64,000 nt of DNA from Eucommia ulmoides. Taxonomy: Eukaryota > Streptophyta > Magnoliopsida > Garryales > Eucommiaceae. A program made the translations under genes and the position numbers. The notes below the pieces were generated by a model. It was not told the origin of the DNA and ran no database searches. It worked only from the letters and a program-made list of their open reading frames with translations. The stretch covers positions 17,998,803 through 18,062,802 of the forward strand of contig CM028339.1 of NCBI GenBank assembly GCA_016647705.1, read 5' to 3'. Shown piece by piece: positions 1-11,041 of the stretch (the stretch's first letter is position 1; each line of letters opens with the position of its first letter).

Positions 1-1170
1 TAATTAAGTAACTAACATTTTTTTTTAAAAAATAATCTATTATAATTTCAGTTTCAGTTTTTATTTTTCCACACGTGTAATTTATCAATTTTGACGGGCC
101 AAAGTGCATTTTTTAAAATCAAACAACTAAATTAAAAATTTAAACTAATTCACTAAATAATAATTTTTTTAAAAATAATATATTATAATTTATATTTTTC
201 TCATACATGTATAATTTATTCAAATTTTGAGGGCCCAAAGTGCATAATTTTCAATTAAACAACTAAATTAACAAATTAAACTAACAAACTAATTAAGAAA
301 TTAAACAACTAAACTAACAAATTAAATTAACCAATTAATTAACAAATAAAATAAAATAAAATAAATAAACTAACTAACAAACATATTAACTAAATAATTA
401 AACAAGTAAAAAATATAGTAATTAAACTAAGAAATAAATTAAACTTACTAACAATTTATTTTAAATTTATATTTTCTAATTTTCAAAATTTCAGAGGCGA
501 AAGTATATATTTTTAATTAAATAGCTAAATTAAAAAATTAAACTAACATACATTTTTTTTTAAAATAATATATTGATTTATATTTTCCTACACATGTGAA
601 AATGGGCCAAAATATAATTTTTAATTTAACAACTAAATTAACAAATTAAACAAATATATTTTAAATTAAATAACTAAATTAAAAAATAAAACTAACTAAC
701 AATTTACTTTAAAACAATAGGTTGAAAATTTTATATTTTTCTAATTGTCAAAATTTCAGGACCAAAGTGTATATTTTTAATGAAATAACTAAATTAGAAA
801 ATTAAATTAACTAACATACATCTTTTTTAAATAATATATTTATATTTTCCTACGCATGTGAAAGGGGCCAAAGTGTAATTTTTAATTTAAAAACTTAATT
901 AACAAATTAAACTAACTAATTAATTAACAAATTAAACAACTAAACCAACAAATTAAATTAACAAAACAAACAAACAAACTAATAAATTCGTTGAATAACA
1001 AATTAAAATTAAACTATCTTCTAATATTTAAAAAAAAAAATTAACAAGTAAATTAATTAACTAACTAATTATTTCTTTAAACAGTATATTATAATGTGTA
1101 AAAAATAAGTAATCAATCAAACTAACAAACATGTAAATTAATCAAACTAACAAATAATAAGTAAAAAATA
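1..1170. repeat. AT-rich irregular tandem repeat region
   Basis: Extremely AT-rich sequence built from variants of a unit that combines a run like 'aactaaattaacaaattaaac' style A/T words with a short anchor resembling 'gggccaaagtg' followed by a T-rich stretch. The anchor recurs near positions 97, 231, 494, 604, 759 and 865, with irregular spacing of about 105 to 265 bases. No coding signal is visible on either strand. It looks like a decayed minisatellite or the remains of an AT-rich transposon interior; I cannot assign a family. Confidence 0.55.
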
Positions 1171-1489
1171 TACTAATCAACTAATAAATAAATTAAACAA
1201 TTTTGTTTTTACCTTTGTAGTAGAAGGGACGAGTTGTGAAATTATAAATTTGTTAAATTTTGATGAAGAAAATTGCTCAAATAAATAATGAACACTCTGA
1301 TTAAAATGAAACAAAAAAATTGAATAAGAAAGAAAATGAGGAAGAGGGAAGCAATTTGATAGATAATGAGCAAAATTGGAATGAAATGGAATATACTTAT
1401 AGACCCGAGAGTCCAGCTGCCTGCCTGCCAAAGGAATCGGCCTTTTTCAAATTGGTAAAAAAATATACTGACATTTGACCGGCCAAAGA

Positions 1490-1700
1490 ATCGGCCTTCT
1501 TAAAAAATTAAAGAAGGTTGCAAAAAAGACTGCCTTTTTCAGCCTTTGGCCGATCAAACGTGACCGACCAAAGCAAACGGCGATGGTCGCCATTTGCATT
1601 AAAAAAAATAATAAAGTTTGATCCCGGCCTTCACAAGGCCGGGATCAACGGGATCAAACAAAACAAAAAAAAATTGCCAATGATCCCGGCGTTCCAAACG
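1490..1700. other. Cluster of short GC-rich palindromes
   Basis: Several inverted repeats sit close together in an otherwise AT-rich region. Positions 1618-1648 are a perfect 14-bp inverted repeat with a 3-base loop (arm TTGATCCCGGCCTT). Positions 1575-1597 pair around GGCGA/TCGCC with one mismatch. A weaker pair (ccttctt/aagaagg) lies at about 1493-1516. The words CGGCC and CCGGC recur through the stretch. No ORF of note covers it. It may be a foldback or MITE remnant, or a hairpin-forming spacer. The structure is seen directly; the origin is unknown. Confidence 0.5.
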
Positions 1701-1865
1701 CCAACATGCATCCCTCCCGTAAATAAGTTCAAACATGAACTCTTTTAGTAATTTGTTTTTTTAAATATTTATTACGTAAACAACTCTCCCCAACCCAACC
1801 ATACACACACGCCGGCCACTCCCAATATCCACACTGCAATCGTACTAGTTGATGTTTCTTCTCCG

Positions 1866-2428
1866 GTTGCCATGTTCAGACACTACCCCGGCTACTGTAC
1901 CCAGTTTAAGCCCTCGTTGAAGCTGATTATCAATGTTTCCTGGCGAGTTTGAACATGAGGTCGAGTCGATTATTTTGGGTATGGCGGCGATGGTTAGGCA
2001 AGTTTGCCGCACATATCGATATTTTCGGCGAAAGATTCTTTTTTCTGATGCCGCAAGGCTACCGATGGTGGGATTGGTCCGGTGAGGTTATTGAATGAGA
2101 GATCGACTGAAGCATTCACCTGAAATCCCAATGACCTGAGCGATGGTTCTCTGGTAGGACAACACCCAGAGGTCGAGCTTGGAGAGGAAGCCAATGAGAT
2201 TAGAGAAGGGTTTAGGGTTTGTATTGGTTTTGATGTCGTCGGAGAAGGTTTTGACCCAGAGATTGGAAATGATTTGGATAGTGAGGAAGATTGAGATGGG
2301 GTGGGGATGGCGATGGAGATCGGTGAGAGCAAGGGTGAGAGAGCGATCGAGTGAGAGTGAGAGAAAGATTGTAGAGAGAGAGAAGCCACTGTTCCAAGCA
2401 GGAAGAAGATGAAATGAATAAAATACAC
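1866..2428 (-). pseudogene. Relic of an LRR receptor-like kinase ectodomain
   Basis: On the minus strand one frame reads VDLSFNNLTGPIPPSV, followed by a segment ending ESFAENIDMCGK. This is the last leucine-rich repeat and its capping motif as found in the LRR receptor-like kinases related to Arabidopsis At4g34220 and At4g37250. Further downstream on the same strand, in shifted frames, come pieces resembling the linker (IAAIPKIIDST, then LQRGLKLGTVAGVV). The usual transmembrane segment and kinase domain are absent, and the upstream LRRs are reduced to a serine-rich stretch. Family assignment rests on the LRR and cap motifs; the broken frames show that it is a relic. Confidence 0.6.
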
Positions 2429-4023
2429 ATTATCCCCTTAAGTTTTTGAATATATAAAAATTTCTTTACAAAAATATTTTAAGGGTATAAATGTCATTTC
2501 ATTCTATTTAACGGATTTCAGTTGACTTCCGTCCGTTGACTGTTAGAGTTAACGGAAAACGTAACCATTGCACATTAGTCCAAGACCACATGGAGGGTAA
2601 GTGCCAAAAAAATTATAGGAGGGTAAATGCAAATCGATCAAACCACAAAGGGATAAAATGCTATTAACCCTATTATTTATTTAACCGATAGACGAAGAAA
2701 TATAGAAAAAGGAAGAAAGAAACTAGTATTCAATGATTATATAAAGGTGATTTAGGGACATGCATGAATTTATAGTTATTAGTGTTCGAACCATAGAAGG
2801 TCATACTTGTGTCTTCCCAAGTAATTAGAGTTGCATCAAGGGTCGTTTTTAAGCCCTTTTCTTTTTGTTTTGGTGATGGATGAACTCACTAAGCATAATC
2901 AAGATGCAATACCATAGAATATGTTGTTTGTATACGACGCAGTATTAATTGATGAAAGTAAAAAAAGATCTTAATATTTAGACGGGATTTTCAATTTTGA
3001 AAATATTTGGAGAGATGATATGGTAAACTTGGATTGATAATTTTAGATACTTATGTTTTATACTACAGAAGAATGTGGAAATCGAGGAAGGTATTACACA
3101 ACGAATTAAGACAAGATGGTTAAAGTGGAGAAATGCAATTTAGCTGATTTGTGATTGTAGGATACACATTGAAATTGGAATGAACATTTTCTACAACAAT
3201 AATAAGACTGACAATTCTCTGTGATTCAAAATTTTGGACAATAAAAAATAAGCATTTTTCAAAAAGTAAATATAGTAGAGATGAGACTATTAAAGGGGAT
3301 GAGTAATAAGATAAAGATGGATAAAGTTGGAACGAGAGGAATTGCACCCATTGTTAATAAATTGAGAGAAAATCTTTTTGGATAATATCATTTACACCCC
3401 TATATGTTTTTTAAAAATTCCACTGACATCCACTTATATATTGAAATTACTATGGGAACCCCCTGCCGGTAAAAAAAATTAGTAAATGACTCTTTTGTCC
3501 TTAATTTTACTTGAATTATTAATTTTTTTAAATGAAAGGTCATTTACATCTATATCCTTCAGAAAGAGCCTAAACTACATCTATATTTTCTTTATTTTTT
3601 TTCTTAGTTCTATTGTTTTTTTGTGTTTCTGTGGCAAGTCACTTATTTTATACTTAATTTTAAAAAAGTCCCATACGCAATTAGAATTTGTGTTTTAGTC
3701 CCACGCATTAAAAAAAAAAAAAAGGAAAGTCCAATACATGCGCTGCACTCTCACATAGTTAGGAACGATTAGGAAAATGTGAGATGAGACAATTAGAAAC
3801 AAACTTATCGGTTTGAGATTAACAACGGGATTGACTCTTAAACAATTTGTATGGCGAACAAGATTTTAAGCGGGACAACGGTATTGTTGTTCTATGAGTT
3901 GGGTAATGTAGATCTTTGGGCTGATATTTAAAGAAGTATAATGGTCTTCAAAATCCAACATCCAGGATGGATTAATTTGGGCCATTTTATTTTTGTATTA
4001 TATAATTTTTCTACATGTAAAAA

Positions 4024-4054
<31 letters not shown>

Positions 4055-5485
4055 GCCGTTACTTGTTATTCTCTTATTTTTCAGAATTCGCATGTCGACT
4101 TGTTGTCCCAGTCATGTTTGTGTCTGTGCTTCATAGGTCCTCCCCCGCTCTCCAAAAAAAATGGTGATTTTCTACCTCCTATCTGCTGCATTTTTCATTA
4201 GTGTAATATTCAACCCTGTTTTATTATGTATGCAGTTGTGATATTTGAAAATGTTAAATAAATAAATAATTAGTTGCACTCATGGTTAAATTTGGTTCTT
4301 CAAGGGAAATTTCTGTTCAAACAATTGGCACCCGTACATGGAAGGGAAAATTTCAAGGTCTACATGGACGCGTGGACTTTGAAATTTATCAAATTGCACA
4401 TTTGATCCCTCAAGTTTCACATCTCAGCAAAATTGAGAATGTTGTTAATGATTTTAGATGAAAAATGGATTGTGTTCAACACCTAACCTTCTAATGGAGA
4501 TATTTTTATTATTTTATTGTTCCATTAAATTTAAAATATTTTTTTGCCGTTCAAAATGGGAGAGAAGCCAAAAAGGTATGCATTTACTTTGATCCGACTT
4601 TGATCATTAATCCAAAGACTTCAAAAAACACTTTCTTTTCCGTGCAATTTCTGGTGAATGGGACAATATATATAATTCTAGGTTATATTAAAGGAGACTT
4701 ACCTCTATTTTTGTCTTTAGAAATGAGAAAGTTGGGAAACTTCCCTTGCGCATATAAATTTTAAAAATATGGATACGGATACGCGTATTATATCCAATCT
4801 AGAAATACAACAAATTTTAAAAAATAAGAATACCAATACGATAACAAAAACTGATTTTATCTTTCTACTCACAAGGCTAGGTCTTCCCCCAAACCACCTT
4901 CTCCTACCCATATTGAATAAAACACATAGAGCCAATTCTTCTTCATGTAAAACCTACTTGATTTATATCGGGAAAATCGTACAGTTTTATAAAATCGTGT
5001 AGTAGTCGTTGCTTCTTGTGTATTCTTTATCCTCTTAAAAAAAATTTATATTTTTTACCCACTATATTTTTGAAATACTAAATATTGCCCCGTTATATCC
5101 CTTAACGTATTCAGACAAGTCCGGATGTATCCCAGACATATCCAACTTAAAATATATATATTTTTTCTTCTCAATGACATTCCGATATGTGTCTCGTACG
5201 TATCTATATCCGATACGTACACAATGATCTTTGAAAAAATATATGTGCTTCTTAGTATATAAAGAGAATAATACACGTGAGACGTGAACTGTATGGCGCT
5301 AGTATTGGATTGTTGTCCATGACAGTTAAATATAATTTTTTTTCAACTCACCATCCGTCACCATATTATAGTGAAAAGTTGAAACTTAAATTTTACAGCT
5401 TACATGACGAGAATCAATTCAATTTTTAGTATCTGTCAATGTTAAAAATGCCAATTTTAGATTCATAGAGAATTTCTTAAAAATG
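2429..5485. other. Intergenic, no gene recognised
   Basis: No convincing coding region on either strand. The first 250 bases (to about 2680) resemble dispersed noncoding repeat sequence seen in many plant genomes, with phrases about 'gggtaaatgcaaatcgatc', but I could not define ends. Positions 3370-3600 contain two loosely similar copies of a 'tttacacccctatat / tttacatctatatcc' segment. The rest is AT-rich without structure I can name. Confidence 0.4.
4025..4054. repeat. (GT)n(TA)n microsatellite
   Basis: A short compound dinucleotide tract: five GT units run directly into about ten TA units. It lies in intergenic sequence and has no associated gene. Confidence 0.9.
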
Positions 5486-5488
5486 AAG

Positions 5489-5672
5489 GGAAGCCTTGTC
5501 GCAATTGTAAAATTTGTTGCTGTGTGACATGGAGATCACGAGTTTGTTTCTTGGAAACAGTCTCTTACAAAATAAGATAAGATTGCGTACAATAAATCTA
5601 AGTAATCCGACCCGTTCCCAAACCCCGCACATAGCGAGAGCTCCATACCGCCAGATTTTTTATTTTTTTTTA
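5489..5672 (+). mobile_element. Au-type SINE upstream of the lectin kinase pseudogene
   Basis: A tRNA-derived head with degraded box A (around aagccttgtcgcaattg) and box B (around gagatcacgagtttg) is followed by the family signature 'ttggaaacagtctctt', then 'aagattgcgtacaataaa' and 'ccaaaccccgcacatagcg'. These blocks in this order are the hallmark of the Au SINE family of flowering plants. The expected final 'gggctgccc' box is eroded before the T-rich end. It lies 0.3 kb upstream of the kinase start codon, in what was probably its promoter. Confidence 0.75.
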
Positions 5673-5961
5673 GAGAAATTCTGAAAAATCTCCTGAATTG
5701 CAAAAAATGGACCAAATCTGAGCAAAAGTCAAGTGATTTCCGTACAATATAGACATGAGTGCTTTCACTTTTTGACCATTTTGGTAGAGACATCCAAGCC
5801 ATGGACACTCCCCATTGCCTATTATCCCCGTGTGAACCGTTGACTTCAGACTCCATTTGAAGCTACACTGAAACTAAGCACAATAAGACCCATCTCCTTC
5901 TCCCATCCTATAATTTTTGCTCATATTCTTAGCAAGAAAAAATAACATCAAAAGACTCCAA

Positions 5962-8324
5962 ATGGCATCAAAGCTTATCCCACCCTTGTTCTTCCTTTGT
6001 ACAATGCTTTCACCCACAAATTCTCAGACCCCACAATCCAACATAAGCCTAAACTCCATCCTCTACACAAACTCCTCCCCCAACTTCTGGCCTTCTCTTT
6101 CCGGCCATTACGCCTTTGGGTTTTACCAAACCGACGATGGTTTCAGGGTCGGGATTTGGATGACAAGAACTCCCCAAAACACCATTCTATGGACCTCACA
6201 CCAGAACGACCCTGTTCTTCCCCCCGGCTCAACTTTATCACTATTGCCTGACGGCCTTCACCTCACCTCACCGGACGGAGGGAGCAAGCTAGTAGCCCAA
6301 CCGGAGCAAAGGGTCTCCTCCGCCTCCATGCACGAATCCGGCAACTTTGTTCTTTACAACTCTACGATGGAGGAGGTCATATGGGCTACCTTTGACTATC
6401 CCACCGACACGCTTTTGGTTGGACAAATTTTCTTTGAGAACAAAAATATGTACAGTTCCTCCAGCAACCACTCCACCGGAAATTTTAAGCTCGCAATGCA
6501 ACCCGACGGAAACCTGAATGCTGTTCCAGTGAAAAATATGCCAGACGGCGGGTACGTGTACTGGTCCTCCGACACATCAGGTTCGAGAAACGCATCTCTG
6601 AATCTTGCACTGGACGGCAGGTTGCACATTCAGAATTCCACTGGATTCAGCTTCAAGAATCTGACCGCAGATGGGCTTCCGGTGAGCGTTGATGAATATT
6701 TCTACAGATTAATGTTCGATGTCGACGGAATCCCAAGGCTTTACCAGCATCGAATCACAAGAAATCTAAACAGTTCAATTAATTCCACGATGATTTTGTG
6801 GTCTGCTATGGAAGGAGAGGATCGTTGCTTGGTTAAAGGTGTCTGCGGGCTGAACAACTACTGCACTGTGATCAACAGAAACGTCATGTGTCTCCGTCCT
6901 CCTGGTTTTGAATTAATCGATCCAAAACAACCCAACGGTGGATGCAAATCAACCTATGTACCATCTGAACATGAATGCTTCTCCAAGGACAACAACAATG
7001 TTGGTGTTGGTTCAAACTACTGCATCTCCGTTTTGGAGAACACTGTTTGGGAACGTGATGAGTATGATATTGTTTCCCCAGTCAGTGAAGAAGAGTGTTC
7101 TAAGGCTTGTTTGGCTGATTGCAGTTGCGTTGCCACCACAATTTGGGGGCAGAGCCAAATTTGCTACAAGCAGAAGCTCCCCCTGAGATTCAGCGCGAAA
7201 ATCAGCACTGTTCCTTGCAGGACATTGATCAAATACAGAATTGGAAACTTAAATAACAGACCCGGAACATTTAACAACAGCACCAAGAAGATCGGAATTC
7301 AAATAGTAATTGTGGGTGTTGTTCTAATCGCCATCTCTTTAATCATCTTCATCTCTTTGGGCTGTAGCCGGCTACTATGGAGATACAAGAGGATTCCAGA
7401 CGGTGGAAATAGGAATCAATTCGTTGTTGACGAAATCAATTTCCAATCGTTTAGCTACCGAGAACTAGATGAAGCGACCGGCGATTTCAGAGAAGAGAAC
7501 GGTAGGGGAGGGTTTACAAAGGAAACTTGGGATCGGGCAGAGAAATAGCAGCGAAGAAGCTCGAGTGATTGGCGGAAGACGGAGAACGCGAGTTTCAGAA
7601 TGAGATGAAGATAATCAGAAGAAGCCACCACAAGAATTTAATCAACTTAATCGGGTTCTGCAGTGAGGGAGCAAATCGGCTACTCGTGTATGAGTACATG
7701 AAGAACGGGTCGTTGGGGGACCTTCTATTTCGGGGTAGGCCAGGAAGCCGGCCCAATTAGAACAACAGGAGGAGGATTTCGGTCGAGATCACAAGAGGGA
7801 TTCAATACCTTCACAAGGAGTGCGAGACTCGGATCATCCACTGTGACATCAAACCGCACAACGTGCTCATGGACGGGTCTTGGTCAGCCAAGGTCTCTGA
7901 TTTTGGGCTTTCGAAGCTGTTGACGCCCGATCAGACTAAGACTTACACGGGCCTGCAGGGAACGAGTGGTTATTGGGCACCAGAATGGCACAAGAACAAT
8001 ACCCCGATCACGGTGAAAGCCAATGTATACAGCTTTGGGATTATGTTGTTGGAGATCATTACTTGTAGGAAGAATGTAGAGTTGTCACGGCCAGAGGAAG
8101 AAGTTGTTCTGGTGGATTGGGTTCAGGGTTGTTAAGAGGTGGAGAAAGTGGTGGGTGAAGAAGTGGTGAATAAGGAAGAATTGGAGAAGATGGTGAAGGT
8201 CGGGCTTTGGTGTGTTCAAGATAATATGTGTTTGAGGCCCGAGATGAAATCGGTGGTTTTGATGCTAGAAGGGACGATTATCACACCGTCTCCTCCGTTA
8301 TATTCAGCGGTTGTTCCTGTTTGA
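5962..8324 (+). pseudogene. G-type lectin S-receptor-like Ser/Thr kinase (LECRK type), broken
   Basis: Intronless gene of the plant membrane receptor kinase family with a bulb-lectin ectodomain. I place the start at 5962 (MASKLIPPLFFLC), which begins a signal peptide; an in-frame ATG at 5917 lies upstream. In order: signal peptide (residues 1-22), B-lectin domain (about 25-150), a cysteine-rich EGF/PAN-like region (about 285-410), one membrane span (about 450-475, VIVGVVLIAISLIIF) and a kinase. Four lesions are visible. About 10 bases are missing inside the glycine-rich loop near 7513, shifting the frame. TGA at 7566 follows the AAKKLE segment. TAG at 7758 stands where family members usually have Trp. 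TAA lies at 8133. Reading through them, the catalytic HCDIKPHN and DFG motifs and the APE-like motif are intact, so decay is recent or the sequence has errors. Intact relatives are about 800 residues. Confidence 0.9.
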
Positions 8325-10343
8325 GGCTGGGGTACTCGAACTCAACTTGTTAACAGTTCATTCCTAGACATAAGCTTATTGACTAAGGTATGCCAATAAA
8401 CTCCATTCCCTGGAAGACTCTATAATCATGGGGCCAGATGCAAATTTTTTGTAGTTTCCATTCCATCTGGTTCCCTGAATTTCTCTGTTTTTGTAATTTT
8501 TTTCTGTTTTAATTTTTTTTTTATTATTATATTTTAATTATAAACTATAAATTACAAATTAATAAATAATAACTATAATATTAATATATCATATTCATAT
8601 ATAATAATTTATTGATGAATTTATATATATTCTTCATGATTCATATATATCTTTTTAAAATTATTTTTTGGATATTTTTTAATTATATATAATATATTTA
8701 AAATATTTAAATTTATGTATTGCGGGGCTTACGCTCTACACCCCGTCCCGAATTGACCAAAAACTCCCACCTTTTACAACATTGGTTCTAATGAAATCCG
8801 ATTCACGAGTTTTTTTCTGGTTGAACTCTATGTTATTGTATAGTTTTAATAATTCATATATTTGAAATTTTTAGTACATTATTAATGTTTTTATTTTATT
8901 GTTTTATTCTGTCTCTCTCTATATATATCTTTTTTTTTTTTCAAGAATAGTTATGTAAATTAAACAATTTTCAACATTTAAATTTTGTACTTATCAATCA
9001 AACAAACAAAAAAAATCAACACTTAAATTTTCAGTACTTAAAATTTTAATTTTATCAATCAACCTTCTAATATTTTTTAGCACTTAAAATTTAGTACTTA
9101 AATTTTCAGCACTTAAAAATTAAATGGTTATCAAAGTAAATAACATCATTCTTTATTATTTTGTCTAATTACAACCAAACTAATGTAATGGTCAATCTCA
9201 ACTTCTAATTACATTATTATTCTTTATTATGTCAATATTTCTTTTAAGGTTAATAATTTATTTATTATTCACTGGCACACATAAAATTATGTCTTCAAAA
9301 GTATTAAAAGTAAAACCCATTTATTCACTTACAATTAATTAAAGAATAAGGTTTATTTCTTTTAATTGAAAAAGAAGCAAAATGTTAATCATAATTTTTT
9401 AAAGATAAAATAGCTGAATAATATATATACACACACATATATACCAAACAACTTTTAAAATTAATTTATTTGTTTCTATATGCAAATAAATAGATTATTC
9501 TTCATAAATCACACTTACAATTATTGGCACGTCTCTGTCTTATTTCCTAAAAGACCAAAACAAAAATAAAAATATAATTAAAAAATAAATAAAAATTGGT
9601 GATTATTCCTAAATAGCAAGTGTAATATGTTATTAGTCTCATTTAAAACATAAGTTTTAATTTAGTCTTTTAAATTGACTTTTACTTGCATATTTGTCTG
9701 GCATGTGCTCACACCAGTGTAATATTAGTTACATATATCTGCGCAATATTAATTACAAGTTATAAATTACATGCAACTATATTACATGTATTTGTGTAAT
9801 ATTTGTTACATCTAACAAATATTTTACTCACAAATTAGATACATATAACGGCGAGAGCACAACGCGTGTATTGGGCTTTTCGCCTTTTTTTAATGTGCAG
9901 GACTAAAACACAGGTTGTAATTACATATGAGACTTACTTGAAATTAAAGGTAAAATAAGGAACTTACCACATAAACACTCCAAAAAATATCACCGAATAG
10001 GACGTCCGGACCTATTTCCATGCACTTTAACTAATCACCTCCTTGGACAATCTTAAGGACACACACTCCAATATCAGTCCTAGTCGACAAGGAAATGGAC
10101 ACCTTTCCCTTCTCAACCCAACTAACACCTCTGTAAACACTAGGTTAAAGATCCTATTCCAATTCGAATATTAACAAAAATAAACGAACAAAAATTGAAC
10201 GGATAATGGATGGTAGGACACATGAACAAGTTCGATGTCCATTCTTAGGTAAAATAAACAAGTCTGCAGTTTAATCCATAATCATCCATGAGAAAAACGA
10301 AAAAGAAAAGCATAGGTTCAAAGTACTGGAAATGGCAAACTCA
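8325..10343. other. Intergenic AT-rich spacer between convergent genes
   Basis: The sequence lies between the 3' ends of the kinase pseudogene (+) and the PDS5-like gene (-). It holds long A/T runs, a few repeats of 'cacttaaattttcagtactta' style phrases around 8970-9120, and a (TA)(CA) tract near 9421-9443. No ORF with recognisable homology and no clear transposon ends were seen. Confidence 0.5.
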
Positions 10344-10407
10344 CCGGAGTCCAATGAAATGTTTCACCAGAAGCTTTAGAGGTTTTAGGGTTCAAATTAG
10401 GATTAAG

Positions 10408-11041
10408 CTAGGAAAGCTCATCTAGAGCAGAAACTCCGACATTCTCTTCTGCTTTCAACTCCGATATTTCATCCTCTATTTTGTCGCTCACAAATTCCAG
10501 AGCTTCCACGCACCGATGTGCTTCATCAAAGCGTTGTTGTGCTTTCTCCAACTCCATCTTCCTCTGCCTCCTGTCCTTTCTGGCCGCTTTTATCACCAAC
10601 GCGGTGGTGATTTTTGCCTCCCCAAGGAGCGACAACCTCTGACAAACCCCCGCTGATTTCCGGAACTCTGCCAAGACATCACGCATCCATGACACCTGGA
10701 GATTTGCGTCCTCCGCATCCGCGACCTCGTTCTCGATAGCATTGATCTCAGAAACCACGGCTTTGACGTCGTCGTTCTGGAGCCTCTGAACGACATCGCA
10801 GATGACCTCGAGAAGCGAAGATCTGACGGCGACAGATTTGTAGCGACAGTCAGCGGCGATGTCTCCATACTTGGTGAAAATAGCCTGAAGCGTCAGCTTA
10901 GCACTCGCCTTCACTTTGTAGCCATGGACCTCCTCAATCTCTGGACGGGGCATTTTCTGATCTTCAGAATCCTCCGAACTCCAAGAGTTGGAGCGACTGC
11001 ATGAACCAGTCTGACACAGAGTAGGAGCATGCTCCACAATC
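10408..11041 (-). CDS. PDS5-like gene, exon 20: PEARLI-4-like C-terminal domain
   Basis: The last exon (634 nt to the TAG) begins at an acceptor 'ggtgaag' and completes a split Ala codon. It encodes about 210 residues containing [32 protein letters not shown] and [17 protein letters not shown], then a long helical, charged stretch with [16 protein letters not shown] and [16 protein letters not shown] that reads as coiled coil. This fits the plant PEARLI-4 ('phospholipase-like') family, whose biochemical role is not established. In the plants I know, such domains occur as separate proteins, so the join to a PDS5/Tudor protein is notable. A separate gene starting inside this exon remains possible. 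Confidence 0.65.

Noticed and set aside
5536-5856. 106-codon minus-strand frame upstream of the lectin kinase
   Set aside because: It overlaps an Au-type SINE and has no recognisable domain; the frame is by chance.
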